From: Sanguinoderma infundibulare
Taxonomy: Eukaryota > Basidiomycota > Agaricomycetes > Polyporales > Polyporaceae
Direction: 5' to 3'
DNA: 64,000 nucleotides
Assembly (NCBI GenBank): GCA_032821775.1
Contig: JAVLRN010000002.1
Location: forward strand, 3,162,001 to 3,226,000
Shown here in pieces: positions 44,622 through 55,398 of this stretch (position 1 is its first letter; every line of letters starts with the position of its first letter). Below the pieces are notes generated by a model that saw only the letters and a program-made list of their open reading frames with translations, was not told the DNA's origin and ran no database searches. The position numbers and the translations under genes are program-made.

Positions 44622-47048
44622 GGTCTTAGAGGATGCAAAGAGAGGGGGCAGAGTCAGACAGTATTATATACGCCTCGGCAGCTGCTGCGACGTCGCGTGT
44701 GTGGTCCGCATGCGGGGCTTCTTGCGGGAAACAGGACTGCTTCTCCGAGTACGAGGGCGCCTCCGCATGCTTCACACGAACAAGAATCGAACACACCTTT
44801 GATCCCAACCTTATCTGTCCAGCCACAAGGTCAGAGCACGCTTTGATATCGTCTGCGGCTGACACTCCTTCACACACCTCGACATTCGATCGACACCCAG
44901 CGCGGGGTTCATCGCAGTGAGAAGGAGTTGCAGGCGATCTGACGATACCTTCAATATATGCGCTGGGGGCATTCTGGATGATAGGATATATGCATGAGTT
45001 CGCTTCAAAACAGCGGGAGGGAAATTACTAACATCTTGATACTGCAGTAGTCATGACTCACGAACACGCTAAGCACGCATCCATGAAGCCATGAATAGCT
45101 GAAGAAGTATGGGTATGTTATAGGTTCCGAGTCCGCTACCTGCAAGCCGTGGCTGAATCGATGACCCAGGTCGGAGCATTCACTGTAGGTGATATGAAAC
45201 AGCGCGAATTTGGGTCTAGACCACACGGCGTGGCATGAACGCAGGGTGAGTTTGTACCTAGTTGTTTCAACGGAGTAGAGTCCCTGAGCTCCAGCTTTCA
45301 GCCCATAGTGCCAGAGACAAGCAACAGCGTCCACCGACCCCACATATTGAGGATCCCAAGATGCATAGGTAGATCATAGTTATAGCAGACCCATAAGATA
45401 TTTGATGCCAGCCCCACACGGCTTCCTCTGTATTTGCAGCGGTCCCCACCCGAAAGTCGAGCCCTTCACATTGTCCCCCACGACTCCGCGTCGGAAGAAC
45501 ATTTTGGTGACCGCATAGCGCAATTACTGTCTCTAAATCCATCAGACGACGTTTCCACATGGGAGAGACAGGGAGGAAGAGGAACGAAGGACGAAAATAC
45601 TGCACCACGCGAGTCCCGACGCTAGCGCCCACGCGCCCTCCGCCATCAGTCCCGCCCTCCGCTGTGGCGGAGACTATATTTGGCGAGTCGCAGCCCCAAT
45701 TCCAGCTCCGACATGTGGCGTAGTGGTCCGTCCGCCGCTCGAAACTGTCGCACCTTGGTCGCACCAACGTTCAAGCCGGCGGCGGTTGTGAGACCTGTGA
45801 AGGTGAATGGTATGCTTGTTTCGGTGTGGAGCGGCCAGAAACTCACGACGCAATCTAGTGTCGGTCTTGTAGTACGGCTGTCCGTGTGCTGTCCTGCATT
45901 CAACTTGCGACATTCGCGGATCTGTTGTAATTGCCAGCTGTAAGTCAATGTTCATATTCGTTTCGTTAGCAAAACCCAGCGTTCACGCATTAACAAAACC
46001 CAGCGGTCACGTTTTCATAGGCGGATTACAACCGAACCTATCCAAGGCGGCTTTGACGGTGCTTTGCTCGACCTACCGCAGCATTGGTGCACAGGGATCG
46101 AGGACGAGGGCAGGGGAGACAGTGGATCATGGTGAGCTCATTCATATAACTGTTCGCTGCAGCTTGAATGGAAGCTCTATGTGCTGCGGTTGCAATTCCT
46201 GTCCCGGACTGAAGCTTCATCGATTCTCACCGCCGCATGCAATCCGAACACAGGTGTGTGTTCTGCGGTCGAAGTGTGAGATACGGGACATTGTTCCGTC
46301 ATAGTTCTTAGCGCGTTTCTGACTTGTACGGCTCTTTTCAGAGCCGGCTTGATTTTGGCCGTGATGGAGGATTGGGGTGAGCAGCCCATCACCTTTGTTC
46401 TTCGCGAATGATACATATTGCTGAAATCTGCATGGATTGGGTCAAAAACAAGCTGTGGCCAGTCGAGGCCGCCTGGCCAGATGCCCGCCAGAAGCACCAA
46501 CATCAACCTACTTCGCCTACAACGCTGTCATCTGTGAGATTGGGGAGTACACCAGGGCTATACCTCCATCCGATACGAGCCGGAAGCACGCGGCTATGCA
46601 CCTCAATTAAGGTTCGATGACAATGAACCTGCGACAGACGAAGGCCGCATAACCAGCAAGTTGTGTATAAAGTGACGCTCGAGGATCAGGCGGTAGGTAT
46701 ACGGAAAGCCAAGTCCGCTTCAAGGGAATAATCTGGGCCTTCCGTCGGTTGATCTTGCAATTGGGCGTCTCAATGCGTCATGGCTATGCTCTTTTCTTCG
46801 TAACTCACGTCATTCAGCGTTCCGGTCCCGGCGGCACGACGATCATTATGCTTCTCGCTGCGGTGAATTGCCCGAGTGGGCCCACTGCAACATATGGCCG
46901 GAGGCTCTCGAGACACCGTACCGAGCGCTGTCTCGTGCCCAAGGCCAATAGTGCGCCGGCTTCGACGGAGCGCGCAGATCATATATATCAGCCCTTGCGT
47001 CGGCGATGGTCGAGTTCGCTCTCGCATAATCCTGCCTATCGACGTCCA
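44622..47048. other. Gene-free or unresolved stretch
   Basis: About 2.4 kb with no gene I can support. A plus-strand frame near 46480-46660 (TYFAYNAVICEIGEYTR, then YEPEARGYAPQLRFDD in a shifted frame) looks protein-like but broken and was not identified. Two copies of a 17-nt word (AAAACCCAGCGTTCACG-type) lie side by side at about 45970-46010. Confidence 0.4.
44662..44670 (-). promoter_or_regulatory. TATA-like box of TF4
   Basis: TATTATATA on plus, 41-49 nt upstream of ATG 44621, implying a very short leader. Confidence 0.45.
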
Positions 47049-48754
47049 ATGGGCAACGATGATGTAGCGAGTCTAGTGCAATCTGAGTAAGTCATCATCT
47101 AACCATTCAATCTCTACCCTCTGACCTCCAGATCCCTTTAGTTACTTCGTCGTCATCACATCTTCTGTGTTGATCAGTACGTATCGCAGTTTGTCAATCT
47201 ACTCAAGCTCGAGCGTAGCTCATCGAATCCTTAATTTGTACAGCGCTTCTTTGCTATGATCACCTCTTGACTTTCGATCGAGAGGTGCGATACATCTGGT
47301 CGCGTGGATTGTGCGGGTCCTCCATCCTTTACTTCGCGATCCGATATCCCGCTCTGGTCTATATCGTCCTCTTGGTGTACTTTGTAGGTCCGTGGGAAGG
47401 AAAGACGATGGAGGTGCGCTCTCTCTTCTCGACAGGTGGAAAGTAGTTTGATTATCCTTTTCGTAGGCGTAAGTGTTCTGTTTTCGATGCGGCATGCTGT
47501 TCGCTTATTTCTGTCTTAAGTTGCAAAATGATTGGAAAAGCTGGAATCGTCGGCTACATCATGGACCTCTCTGCAGCCGCTAGTAAGTATCCTCCATCCC
47601 GCTCATCCGATCATACTCCCTGATTCTTGATCTCCCTGCAGTTTTTTCAGGGCTACGAGCATACGCATTATGCGAGCGGAGGGCGTGGGTTCTGATTGTT
47701 ATCGTGCTCTTCGGTCTTGTCAGCCCCCTTACGTTGATGGTCAGTCGTCGCCGTGCCTGCATACGAACTACTTTTGAGTTCCAGCTGAGGGCGCTGTAGA
47801 TAGAGCTTGTCGGGACGACCACGTGGCAGATCGCGCCATTTAACGTGTGCACGTTCGAGGCCACGATCTCTGCTAAAGTCTATGAAAAGTGCGTCCGAAA
47901 CTTATCGTTTTCACCCCACTTCTGACCTTGACCTTAGCTGTTCGTATGCCGCACTACGGATCGAAAACGGTGAACTAAATCCGCTTTTCCATAGGCCAGA
48001 TTGCTGCGCGGACATGCACCATCATAGCAGACATGGCTGTCCTCGCAATAACCTGGACACGAACATTGCCGGAGAAGGTCGGAGGGTCGCGAATCAAGTT
48101 GAGATCGGGTGTGGCCAAATGTATGCTTGAAGACGGTATGAACCATCGGCATTTGGTGGGTGACGCCAGCGTTAACTCAGCCTATTTCGTGCAGGTACAA
48201 TCTACTTCGGGTGCGTCCGTGCGTCGTCGGCGTACCCGACCTCCCGTACTTAAGCTAAACGTTCCAGGATCCTCCTCATGATCCATGTTATAAGCCTTGC
48301 ACTAATCAGACACCTCCAGGTGAGTCGAATACAGCTCTTGGGGTCGAGTGCACTAGCTCAAATTCTCCTGCGCCTTCATAGTTGATCAATGCAATGGCAC
48401 AATGGATCCAGGCGTGCGTCGAATTCCCCTCTGCATTGCCTTGCGTGTAAGATGCTGACCGGACTCCATTCACCCATTGCCTATAGGTTTACCACGGTTC
48501 TCGCTTGCCGGTTCATCCTCGATCTCCACGAGGCTGCGGAAGTCCAATTCCACAGTCCATTGCAGTACACAGAGACGTTCGCGTTCCCCTCGATGGTCTT
48601 CCGTACGCGCGAGCCTGCGATCGAGGATGCCAGATCGGTGTTTGGTGCGACGTTGACTTGGGGTCCGCCACGTGCTGCGGAGAGTGACTCGGAGGACCTC
48701 GAGTTGGAGGAAAGTACAAATGCCGCATCTTCTGCCTCGGAACCGGAACCGTGA
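47049..48754 (+). CDS. DUF6533 multi-pass membrane protein (gene 2)
   Basis: Paralogue of the minus-strand gene at 30852-32627. Starts MGNDDVASLVQSDYFVVITS, hallmark YDHLLTFDREVRYIWSRG, then ILYFAIRYPALVYI, SGLRAYALCERRAW, LEDGTIYFGILL, ACRFILDLHEAAEVQ and an acidic tail ending SASEPEP. Exons: 47049-47086, 47142-47176, 47244-47413, a 2-nt micro-exon 47467-47468 (GC, between GTAG and GTAAGT), 47521-47582, 47642-47739, 47800-47888, then further exons to the last one from about 48488. Exon lengths 35, 170, 2 and 62 equal those of gene 1. One junction (47888 to about 47995-48000) does not close in frame with the expected donor; either an earlier donor (after GCTAAA, 47870s) is used or there is a one-base shift. 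Function unknown. Confidence 0.72.
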
Positions 48755-49111
48755 GGGATACAGGTGAGGACATTTACATTCTCCACCTGGATTTTGTCAT
48801 ATTTATTTACATTTGCTGGGAAGGACCGCACACAACCAAGGATGTCTGCGTCTCCACTGCTAACTGGAGGCTCGGACCAGGTCAACGCAGCACGATATCC
48901 TTCACGTGAGCCGTTCTGGGCTCTATTTCACTGTTCGGGTCCGAGTTCTCGGTGTCAAGCCATGTCACACAACGCAAAACCCCCAACTTCCCGCTCATGT
49001 TCCCCCCATCCCCTCAACCACGACCACCTCATCTACCACACGATCCTTGGACGGGCGCAGGTCGCACGTTGAACTTCCGTACTCACACGATCTTCTCGAG
49101 GGACTGGCACG
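48755..49111. other. Short intergenic region
   Basis: 3' flank of the DUF6533 gene and promoter of the next gene; C-rich leader (CCCCCATCCCCTC) near the right end. Nothing else. Confidence 0.5.
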
Positions 49112-50548
49112 ATGGGCCCAATGAACATCTCTATCATCCCCAAAGACGACACACGCGCACTCTTCCCAGCGTTCGATGACACGGACCCTTGGCCCGACGA
49201 CCTCTCTGTGTGGTTCATCGACCATGCGCCATTGATCCTAGGGTCTGCCATCGGCATGTTCGCAAGCAACATCCTCCTATATGCGTTCACCAACGGCTTC
49301 CTCGCTCTACTACTTTCCGGATCCGTGTGTGTCCTATCGTCTCTCCAACATGCCATTCACGGGCTGGCGGCTGTCGGTTCTCTACCACTTTACGGGGCCT
49401 GCGTGTGGACAGCTCAAGTGGTTGGACACGTCCATCTCCTCGTCCTCTGTGCGCTTTGCCGAGCGCTTCTCCTCCCCTGCTTGGCTGGGTCTCATATCCT
49501 TCGGTGGGCGGGCTTCGCCTGGTTCGGCACCCTCCGCGTCTTCTGTGCGACCGTCCGCGTCTTCTCCAGAGTGACGTACGACACTTTCATCGTCGACACT
49601 GGGTTGGATCGCGCGTTCGTCTTGGCGCTCAAGTCAATTCGGACGTCATTCTTGCCTTGGGCGCGGCGGTGGACGCGTACTACGGCGGACCTGCACGAGG
49701 CGGCCTTACGTTTCATTTGCGATCCCGAGTCGGTACCCTACTATCGTGCTCGGGTAAGTCCATCCTCACGTTGAGAACCGTGTCCAATGTTCTGAGCAAA
49801 GCGTTCCCAGCATCGCGCGGAGGACGTTATCGATGAGCCGTGCACCCCCAAATCCGCTCCCTTGGATCCTCCCTCATCTCTGCCAACCGCCCGCATGCGG
49901 TTTGATCCTGAACCATCCGGGATGAAGTGGGGGATGTCCACATCGGACTTTGTCGTCGCGTACAAGATGGAGATCACCCATGGAGGAACTCGATTCCGGG
50001 TTCCTCTCCAGATGACACTTCATCTTCCGCCGGCTCTGGCGCTCCACTTCAAGAACAAGCGTGTCGACATTCGAGGCTCTCCCGGCAAGGTGGAGATCTT
50101 GGGTCCCGACGAGGCTGACGAGAAGCCGATCCGGTATGTGACCGAGGTTCTAATCGGCAAGAAGAGGGAGCTCGGCGCGTCAGAGACAAAGGTAGCCAGA
50201 GAAATGAACCTGAGGGCCGAGGAGAGGAAAGACGCATGCTGGGACGAAGAAGCAGGCGCGAACCGCTTAAAGAAACCTCGAGATACGCCCACTGCACCTC
50301 AGCTCCGGATCCCTCCCTTCCCATCGACCGTCTTCTGGTGCCCACAAGGAGCGACAGCGGGAGAGATCCTGAAGGCGACGACAGGCCCGGACGGTGTGCG
50401 GTGTCCTGGAGACTGTCCTCGGGATATGTCTCTAGCACAACAGTCCCCGACGGGCCAGAGCGCATGCATGAGGTGTGTGAGAGGTTGGGCCTACGTAGCG
50501 CGAGGTTCGCTGACGAATTCGCTTTTCGCTCTTTTTAGGTGCGAGTGA
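49112..50548 (+). CDS. Unidentified membrane protein, 437 aa
   Basis: No family recognised. The N-terminal half has hydrophobic segments (LILGSAIGMFASNILLYAF, GFLALLLSGSVCVLSSL, GHVHLLVLCALCRALLLPCL, WAGFAWFGTLRVFCATVRV), about 3-4 membrane helices. The C-terminal half is soluble, with a beta-like TRFRVPLQMTLHLP, a Lys/Glu-rich helix, and a Cys-rich end. Introns: 49754-49810 (57 nt) and 50473-50538 (66 nt, CTGAC branch, TTTTTAG acceptor), the latter leaving a 10-nt last exon encoding CE and the stop. Retaining the second intron would also stay open to the same stop. ATG 49112 with in-frame ATG 49121 as alternative. Architecture resembles the next gene. Confidence 0.68.
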
Positions 50549-51531
50549 GGTACTTGGGGCGGAGCGTACGTGCGTTGTACCACAGAGTGTATGGAGGACG
50601 CGATATGGGATGGCAGGGGGAATGTTCTTGTTCCGCGAGAGCTGTTGCTGACGACATGAGCCCAGTTCGAGTGCTGTACACTAATATTACATATCTAATC
50701 AGTCATTCTTTCAATTCTGCGTATTGAAGATTGAGAAGGCAATCAACTGGATTTGTTTTTGGTAAGTAGCCGACATCAAAAAGCACGTACTGCCGAAAGA
50801 ACCGATGAGATGACGTAAGCAAAGGGGGCAGGGACGCCGTTGATTGGCTCCGTCGTCATGTCTCGTCCTCACCACTTCGTGTCCAACGAGCGCAGTAGTC
50901 TCGGCGAAACAACGCTGGGCTCACTAAGGAGGGCGGTATGTGTCATGTGTACTGGTCCTTTTATGACCTAGATTTTGAATCTGAATGTGCTTTCAGTCAA
51001 GCGCAGTGCAAGAATCGCTGTACTTCCGCAAACACATGGCAAGCTGCGCGCAGGAGCCTCTGGAAGGATGAAAGGCATGCATGAAATGTCCATGAATCGG
51101 CTCCTCGGATACTGGCCTTCGTTGTCGTCTCCTTTACCCAACAGTGTCCTCAAGCGGTAAGAGTGTGAAGTTCGGAGGTGACGGTATTGGCGCGAGGCCT
51201 GTGGGTGAAGGAGGCGGGATATGCCACTTACAGAGTCCTCGCCTAATCTCGAGGTATGTTCCACCTATCGCGCACTACCATCCCAAATCCACCTCCCTTG
51301 GTTCGCTGTATCTGTGACTGGACCAGAACTGAGTGTTTGGTAACAGCGCATGCGCCGCACTACCGGCCAGGGTTGGGTCTCATCCTCCGAAGACTTCACA
51401 GCACCCCATCACGATCGTTACCTCCCGGCACATGGTCAACAAGAACTAGCGACGATGCCTGAGGGCTGAGGTTCGTCTTCTTGCACTCCAACATCGTCCT
51501 CCGCAAGCATCCCTATCTTACCCTGATCTTC
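50549..51531. other. Gene-free stretch
   Basis: Intergenic between two plus-strand membrane-protein genes. Short open frames only; nothing supported beyond the expected promoter. Confidence 0.45.
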
Positions 51532-53142
51532 ATGCACTCTCGCGTCCAGGGCGTGTTGCACGATCTGGGTCTCTGCGGCCCTTACTTTCCACACGGCACA
51601 TGGCACCGCCTCTCGGAATCCGCGACATGGCTAGGAGGCCTTCCCGAGGTTTCCGCTTCGGTGGGCTTCAGCTACAACTCGGCTTTCGCACCAGTCCCGG
51701 AGCGTATGTCGGCCGCTTTGGTTCCCCCCACTTCCAATCCTATCTTTGTCGTTTTCGGGCTCGTGTCTGTGATCTTCAGCTTGACCATCGTCTTGTTCGC
51801 CATTTGTACCGACCTCGTTGATGTCGGCTCTTTCGTAGAATGCGCATACATCCGCTATAGCCTCTGCCTCCGACGGCTCTGGAACGACATTCTGGAAGCC
51901 GACGGCAATGCAGTGGAAGACGCGATCGTGGCGGTCGTCGCATCAGTGTCCAAGCTCGGCTACGCGCGCGCCGACGCTGTCGCATTTTTCGGGGTTATTC
52001 AACACATCGCTTCCCGGAGCGTACGGATTTCGGGTCGCGGCGCAAAGCTCTCCATCCACCTGATCCGCGGTAGTCTCTGTCATACTCTACCTACCATTCC
52101 GGCCGGACAGCTCGCTATATGCGCCAACTTTCGCGAGCTGTTCGAGAAGCTTGGTTGCGTGCCGCTGCGGCACGTTCATGTTGCGGCCATCTCCTTCCCG
52201 ATGTGCGTGTATGCGCTCCAATATCCGTCCAACGCGATCATGTTCGCCTTGGTCATCTCTGCCTTCGCCATTATCGCGCGCCAGTTCCACTCGGAGAGGA
52301 TCTATTGTCGGGTGTGGAGCGGAGTAACGCGGGTGAGTATTCCCATTTCGTTTGCGCGAATAGCAACGCGCTCACGTGTGCCGAAGCCACAACTCGAATA
52401 CTCCACCATAGACGACTCCGCTGAGGCCCTGGACTGGGATGAAACGCGTGCGCACGTCAGCCGCGGGGTAGAAGCGAAGATTGATGGTATGTGCATCTCC
52501 TGTTCCATGTCACCGATGCGAGCTCAGTTCGCGTGTACTTTAGCAACGGGCTCGCCGTACCCGGGTCACCACCTTTCCTCCCTGGGGTCTACGCAGACTG
52601 AGGTGTCACTGAACATCACACTCGACCTGGAGCTCGACGATGACGGGCACGTCCGCGCCGAAATCGTTCCTGATATTCCCGTTCTGCCTGAACCTGTCAA
52701 GAGCCGAGTCCTTTGCGACGCGGGGACCCAAACCGCAGAGTGGGACCTACCGAGCATGGTGGAGACAGAGCGGTTGGACTGGGAGACGGAAGAGGCCGAT
52801 GTTAGTGTTGGACATACGAAACCACGGAAGTGGGCCAGCCACGAGGAACGCAGGAGTCTACCCCACGCCGTCGGTTCGCACCAAGGCCCAACCACGAGGA
52901 TCCGTTCGCCCGCGTCACTCACTCAACCGTTTAGGCTCAACCCGCTCGCACCTTCGTTCTCTCCCTTGTCCAATCCCTTTGGTGGGACGCTCGTCAGCGT
53001 CTTCCTGGCGAACGGGCTGTACTCGGAGGCGAACCGCCGCCGCGGGCGCGAGTCGCTTCTCGTACCATATGGTTCTGTGTCGCCGGAGGATCTGGCTTCG
53101 CGGCAGATCGACGTGCGCCCTGACGTCCCCAGTCGGACTTGA
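51532..53142 (+). CDS. Unidentified membrane protein, 499 aa
   Basis: No family recognised. Hydrophobic helices near residues 65-85 (IFVVFGLVSVIFSLTIVLFA) and 235-265 (VAAISFPMCVYAL, IMFALVISAFAIIA), an amphipathic region between them, then a long polar C-terminal half with two similar TQT-containing strands (STQTEVSLNITLDLE and DAGTQTAEWDL). Probable introns, both with consensus ends and lengths divisible by three: 52333-52386 (GTGAGT..AAG) and 52487-52543 (GTATGT..TAG). ATG 51532; the in-frame ATG 51709 directly before the first helix is a plausible alternative. Helix-helix-soluble-tail layout and a T-x-x-V-x-L-x-x-TL-x-L strand suggest distant relation to the gene at 49112 (inference). Confidence 0.66.
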   Translation: MHSRVQGVLHDLGLCGPYFPHGTWHRLSESATWLGGLPEVSASVGFSYNSAFAPVPERMSAALVPPTSNPIFVVFGLVSVIFSLTIVLFAICTDLVDVGSFVECAYIRYSLCLRRLWNDILEADGNAVEDAIVAVVASVSKLGYARADAVAFFGVIQHIASRSVRISGRGAKLSIHLIRGSLCHTLPTIPAGQLAICANFRELFEKLGCVPLRHVHVAAISFPMCVYALQYPSNAIMFALVISAFAIIARQFHSERIYCRVWSGVTRVSIPISFARIATRSRVPKPQLEYSTIDDSAEALDWDETRAHVSRGVEAKIDGMCISCSMSPMRAQFACTLATGSPYPGHHLSSLGSTQTEVSLNITLDLELDDDGHVRAEIVPDIPVLPEPVKSRVLCDAGTQTAEWDLPSMVETERLDWETEEADVSVGHTKPRKWASHEERRSLPHAVGSHQGPTTRIRSPASLTQPFRLNPLAPSFSPLSNPFGGTLVSVFLANGLYSEANRRRGRESLLVPYGSVSPEDLASRQIDVRPDVPSRT

Positions 53143-53720
53143 ACGCCTAGGCTGGCGAGGGATGGATGAAAAGGGAGAAAGGACAAGGGAAGTGGATGGG
53201 TACGGCGGACGATGGGAGGGTGAAGGCTCGTGCACATCGCTATAGCATATTGATGATGATAATCTTGTGTCCGTTTTCGCAGCTCTAGTTTTGTACGTTC
53301 CCGGCATGAAGATACAAATCCTGACGGAGAGATTGTAGCTTTAAGTATTGAAAGAAGTTCGTGTACTTTTCAAGGGCGGAAGGAACACGTGGGACGACGA
53401 AGTTTTACTTTGAACGTGGGCCCCTGTCCTACGGATACGCATGGCGATTTTGAATTGTTCGTCAATGGACAGGACACCCCTTCTACAACTTCCACATCGT
53501 CGCCGACCTACGCATCCGGTTTCCTTCAAGCGTTCGACAGCCCAGTCCAAGCGAGGCCCGCCCGCCATTTCGTAACCTACCTCCTGCCAGCACGTCAGGC
53601 TGGGCGGACGATGATGTCCTCTCGTATAACGACACTCCTGGTGAGACTTTCGGCAAATTTGGTCTGTTTCCTGGCTGCACGACAGTCTAACAGACGGTTC
53701 GACTTCACTTCATTAGTCAA
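53143..53720. other. Gene-free stretch
   Basis: 3' flank of the membrane-protein gene and leader of the next F-box-like gene. Nothing else supported. Confidence 0.45.
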
Positions 53721-54575
53721 ATGTCCCGTCAATTACCCTGTGACGTACACTTCGCGATCATCGACCAGCTTCTGCCCAAAGTCGCCAGCCACGCGCTCAA
53801 GAGTTGCACTGTCGTCTGTCGACCTTGGAAACCAGTTTCACAACGACATCTCTTGCACTCGGTCGTCTTGTTTGTCGGACAATTTCCTCATCTTCACCGG
53901 GTTCATGACACCATCCACTCTTGCGGGAGGATTTTTCACTACGTGCGCGAGCTCACCCTCGACGGGCACAGGTACCGCCCACTACCTCAGCTCTCGCATG
54001 AAGACGTACACAGCATCATGTATATGTTCCAGCGCGTCCATACACTCTTGTTGAAGGGTCTGTTCCTTGCGCAAGGCCAAGCGGAGATGGCGGTCGCTCA
54101 GGTCCCTCCACCTGTGGAACTTCACCTTCGGTGTCGTCTACCAAGTCCTCCTACCCATCCGCCGCCAGCGTGACGAAATTCTCGTCGACCTCCGTATTAG
54201 TCCCTGGAACTTGAACATCGGCGGAATAGGTACGTGTGCTCTCTGTCTGTGTCTGGTCTAGCGACGAAAAGTGCTGATTACCTCTTATCCTCAGAGTGGC
54301 AGGGCACCTGGATGAGGCTCTGGCACGTGTTCGAGGGATGCGTGTCCTTACGGTCGCTGTGCTTTTGGGTAGAAGGCGGTGGTTGCTCGGCATTTGGAAT
54401 CAAGTCAGCCAAGGGCATCCTCGACGGTCTCGATGGCTTCGCGACGATCCTGGCTTGCCCCATCCCATCGCTGCAATCGATCGCCTTCCATATGTATATA
54501 CCCAGACGGCCGCAATGCGAGGATGCCGGTGTTCCGTCCTGCGATGGAGAGGGCGCATCCATGGACGTCGCATGA
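53721..54575 (+). pseudogene. F-box-like gene with frame break
   Basis: Starts ATG 53721 with an F-box-like motif (LPCDVHFAIIDQLLPKV, then CTVVCRPWKPVSQRHLL). Next comes GRIFHYVRELTLDGHRY, then YMFQRVHTLLLKGL. At about 54040-54075 the leucine-rich pattern jumps one frame (to RRWRSLRSLHLWNFTFGVV); no intron of acceptable size explains it, so I read it as a one-base frameshift. Beyond it, a normal intron 54232-54294 (GTACGT..CAG) restores WQGTWMRLWHVFEGC and SLRSLCFW, ending TGA at 54573. The protein would be about 260 aa, short for the family, so the 3' end may be lost too. Confidence 0.6.
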
Positions 54576-54828
54576 TGAGCTTTGATGAGGCATTGGTTCG
54601 CATGCCGATGCTGCGGTATTCGTGTTTTTGCTATGCGTCGTCGGGGGACTGGCTTGAACTTGAAAATTCGAGAGTATACGTCTAGGAGAGCTTGCGTAGT
54701 TGCATGCCACTAGCGGCGGAGAAGGGGCTGTTCGCGGTGCAGTTTCACCCAGAGGACATCGACTTTGTAGAATGCTGACAAATGATAAAACGTCCCTCAT
54801 GTTTATTAGCATCGTTCCGCCGTTCGTG

Positions 54829-55398
54829 TCAAGTAGCCGTTCGTCGTGTAGAGCCAGCCTCTACCAAATTATGTATCCACATGACAACCGCCGTGAAGCC
54901 ACCCCCAAGAAAGACGGCCCCGACGTAGGCGTCCATGATATAGCGGGTCTCCTAAATCCTCACGTTCGTGGTTAAGTCTCGCCGTTGGAATGAACGCCGC
55001 GAAAAGAACACGTACCGCTGGGGCATTGAGGTCGACTCCCTCCGCGTGCCGAACCTTTTCCCTCCATTGATATCCGGCGACCCATCTCTCAATCTTCTGA
55101 GGAAGGTTCCTCAACTCCGCCTGAGGCATAGACACCTGGGTCAGGTATGCAGACGACGCAACGAGAGGAAACGCACGGCATAGGCAGCTGATGACAGGGG
55201 CGGCCGCTTATAGAAGAGCACGTTCGCGTATGCGGCCTCCAGCATCTTGCTTCCGATTAGGGACAGCCTGGCCCCGTCGCCGTAAGGAAATTCTCCGTTG
55301 ACCGGCGCACCAGGGAACCGAATCGAGCGGTGCACGAATATTTCGAGCATGGCGTCGCCGTCAATCTGAGGAGCAGGTGGAAGATTGGCGGTCGTCAT
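54829..55398 (-). CDS. RNase III-like protein, 154 aa, catalytic motif degenerate
   Basis: Matches the small RNase III-fold proteins of basidiomycetes: PQIDGDAMLEIFVHRSIRF, then GDGARLSLIGSKMLEAAYANVLFYKRPPLS, an insert ending IERWVAGYQWREKVR, and the second signature ETRYIMDAYVGAVFL with VVMWIHNLV. Exons 55177-55398, 55016-55135, 54829-54951; intron 55136-55176 is short (41 nt) but has GTGCGT, CTGAC and CCAG, and the frame closes exactly. The canonical ERLEFLGD acidic motif is replaced by ARLSLIGS, so metal-dependent dsRNA cleavage is unlikely. No dsRNA-binding domain. Possibly a structural or regulatory relic of the fold. Confidence 0.72.

Noticed and set aside
45970..46010. Two copies of a 17-nt word as a CRISPR-like or telomeric repeat
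   Set aside because: Only two units, adjacent, in a eukaryotic genome; not a CRISPR array and not a fungal telomere repeat.
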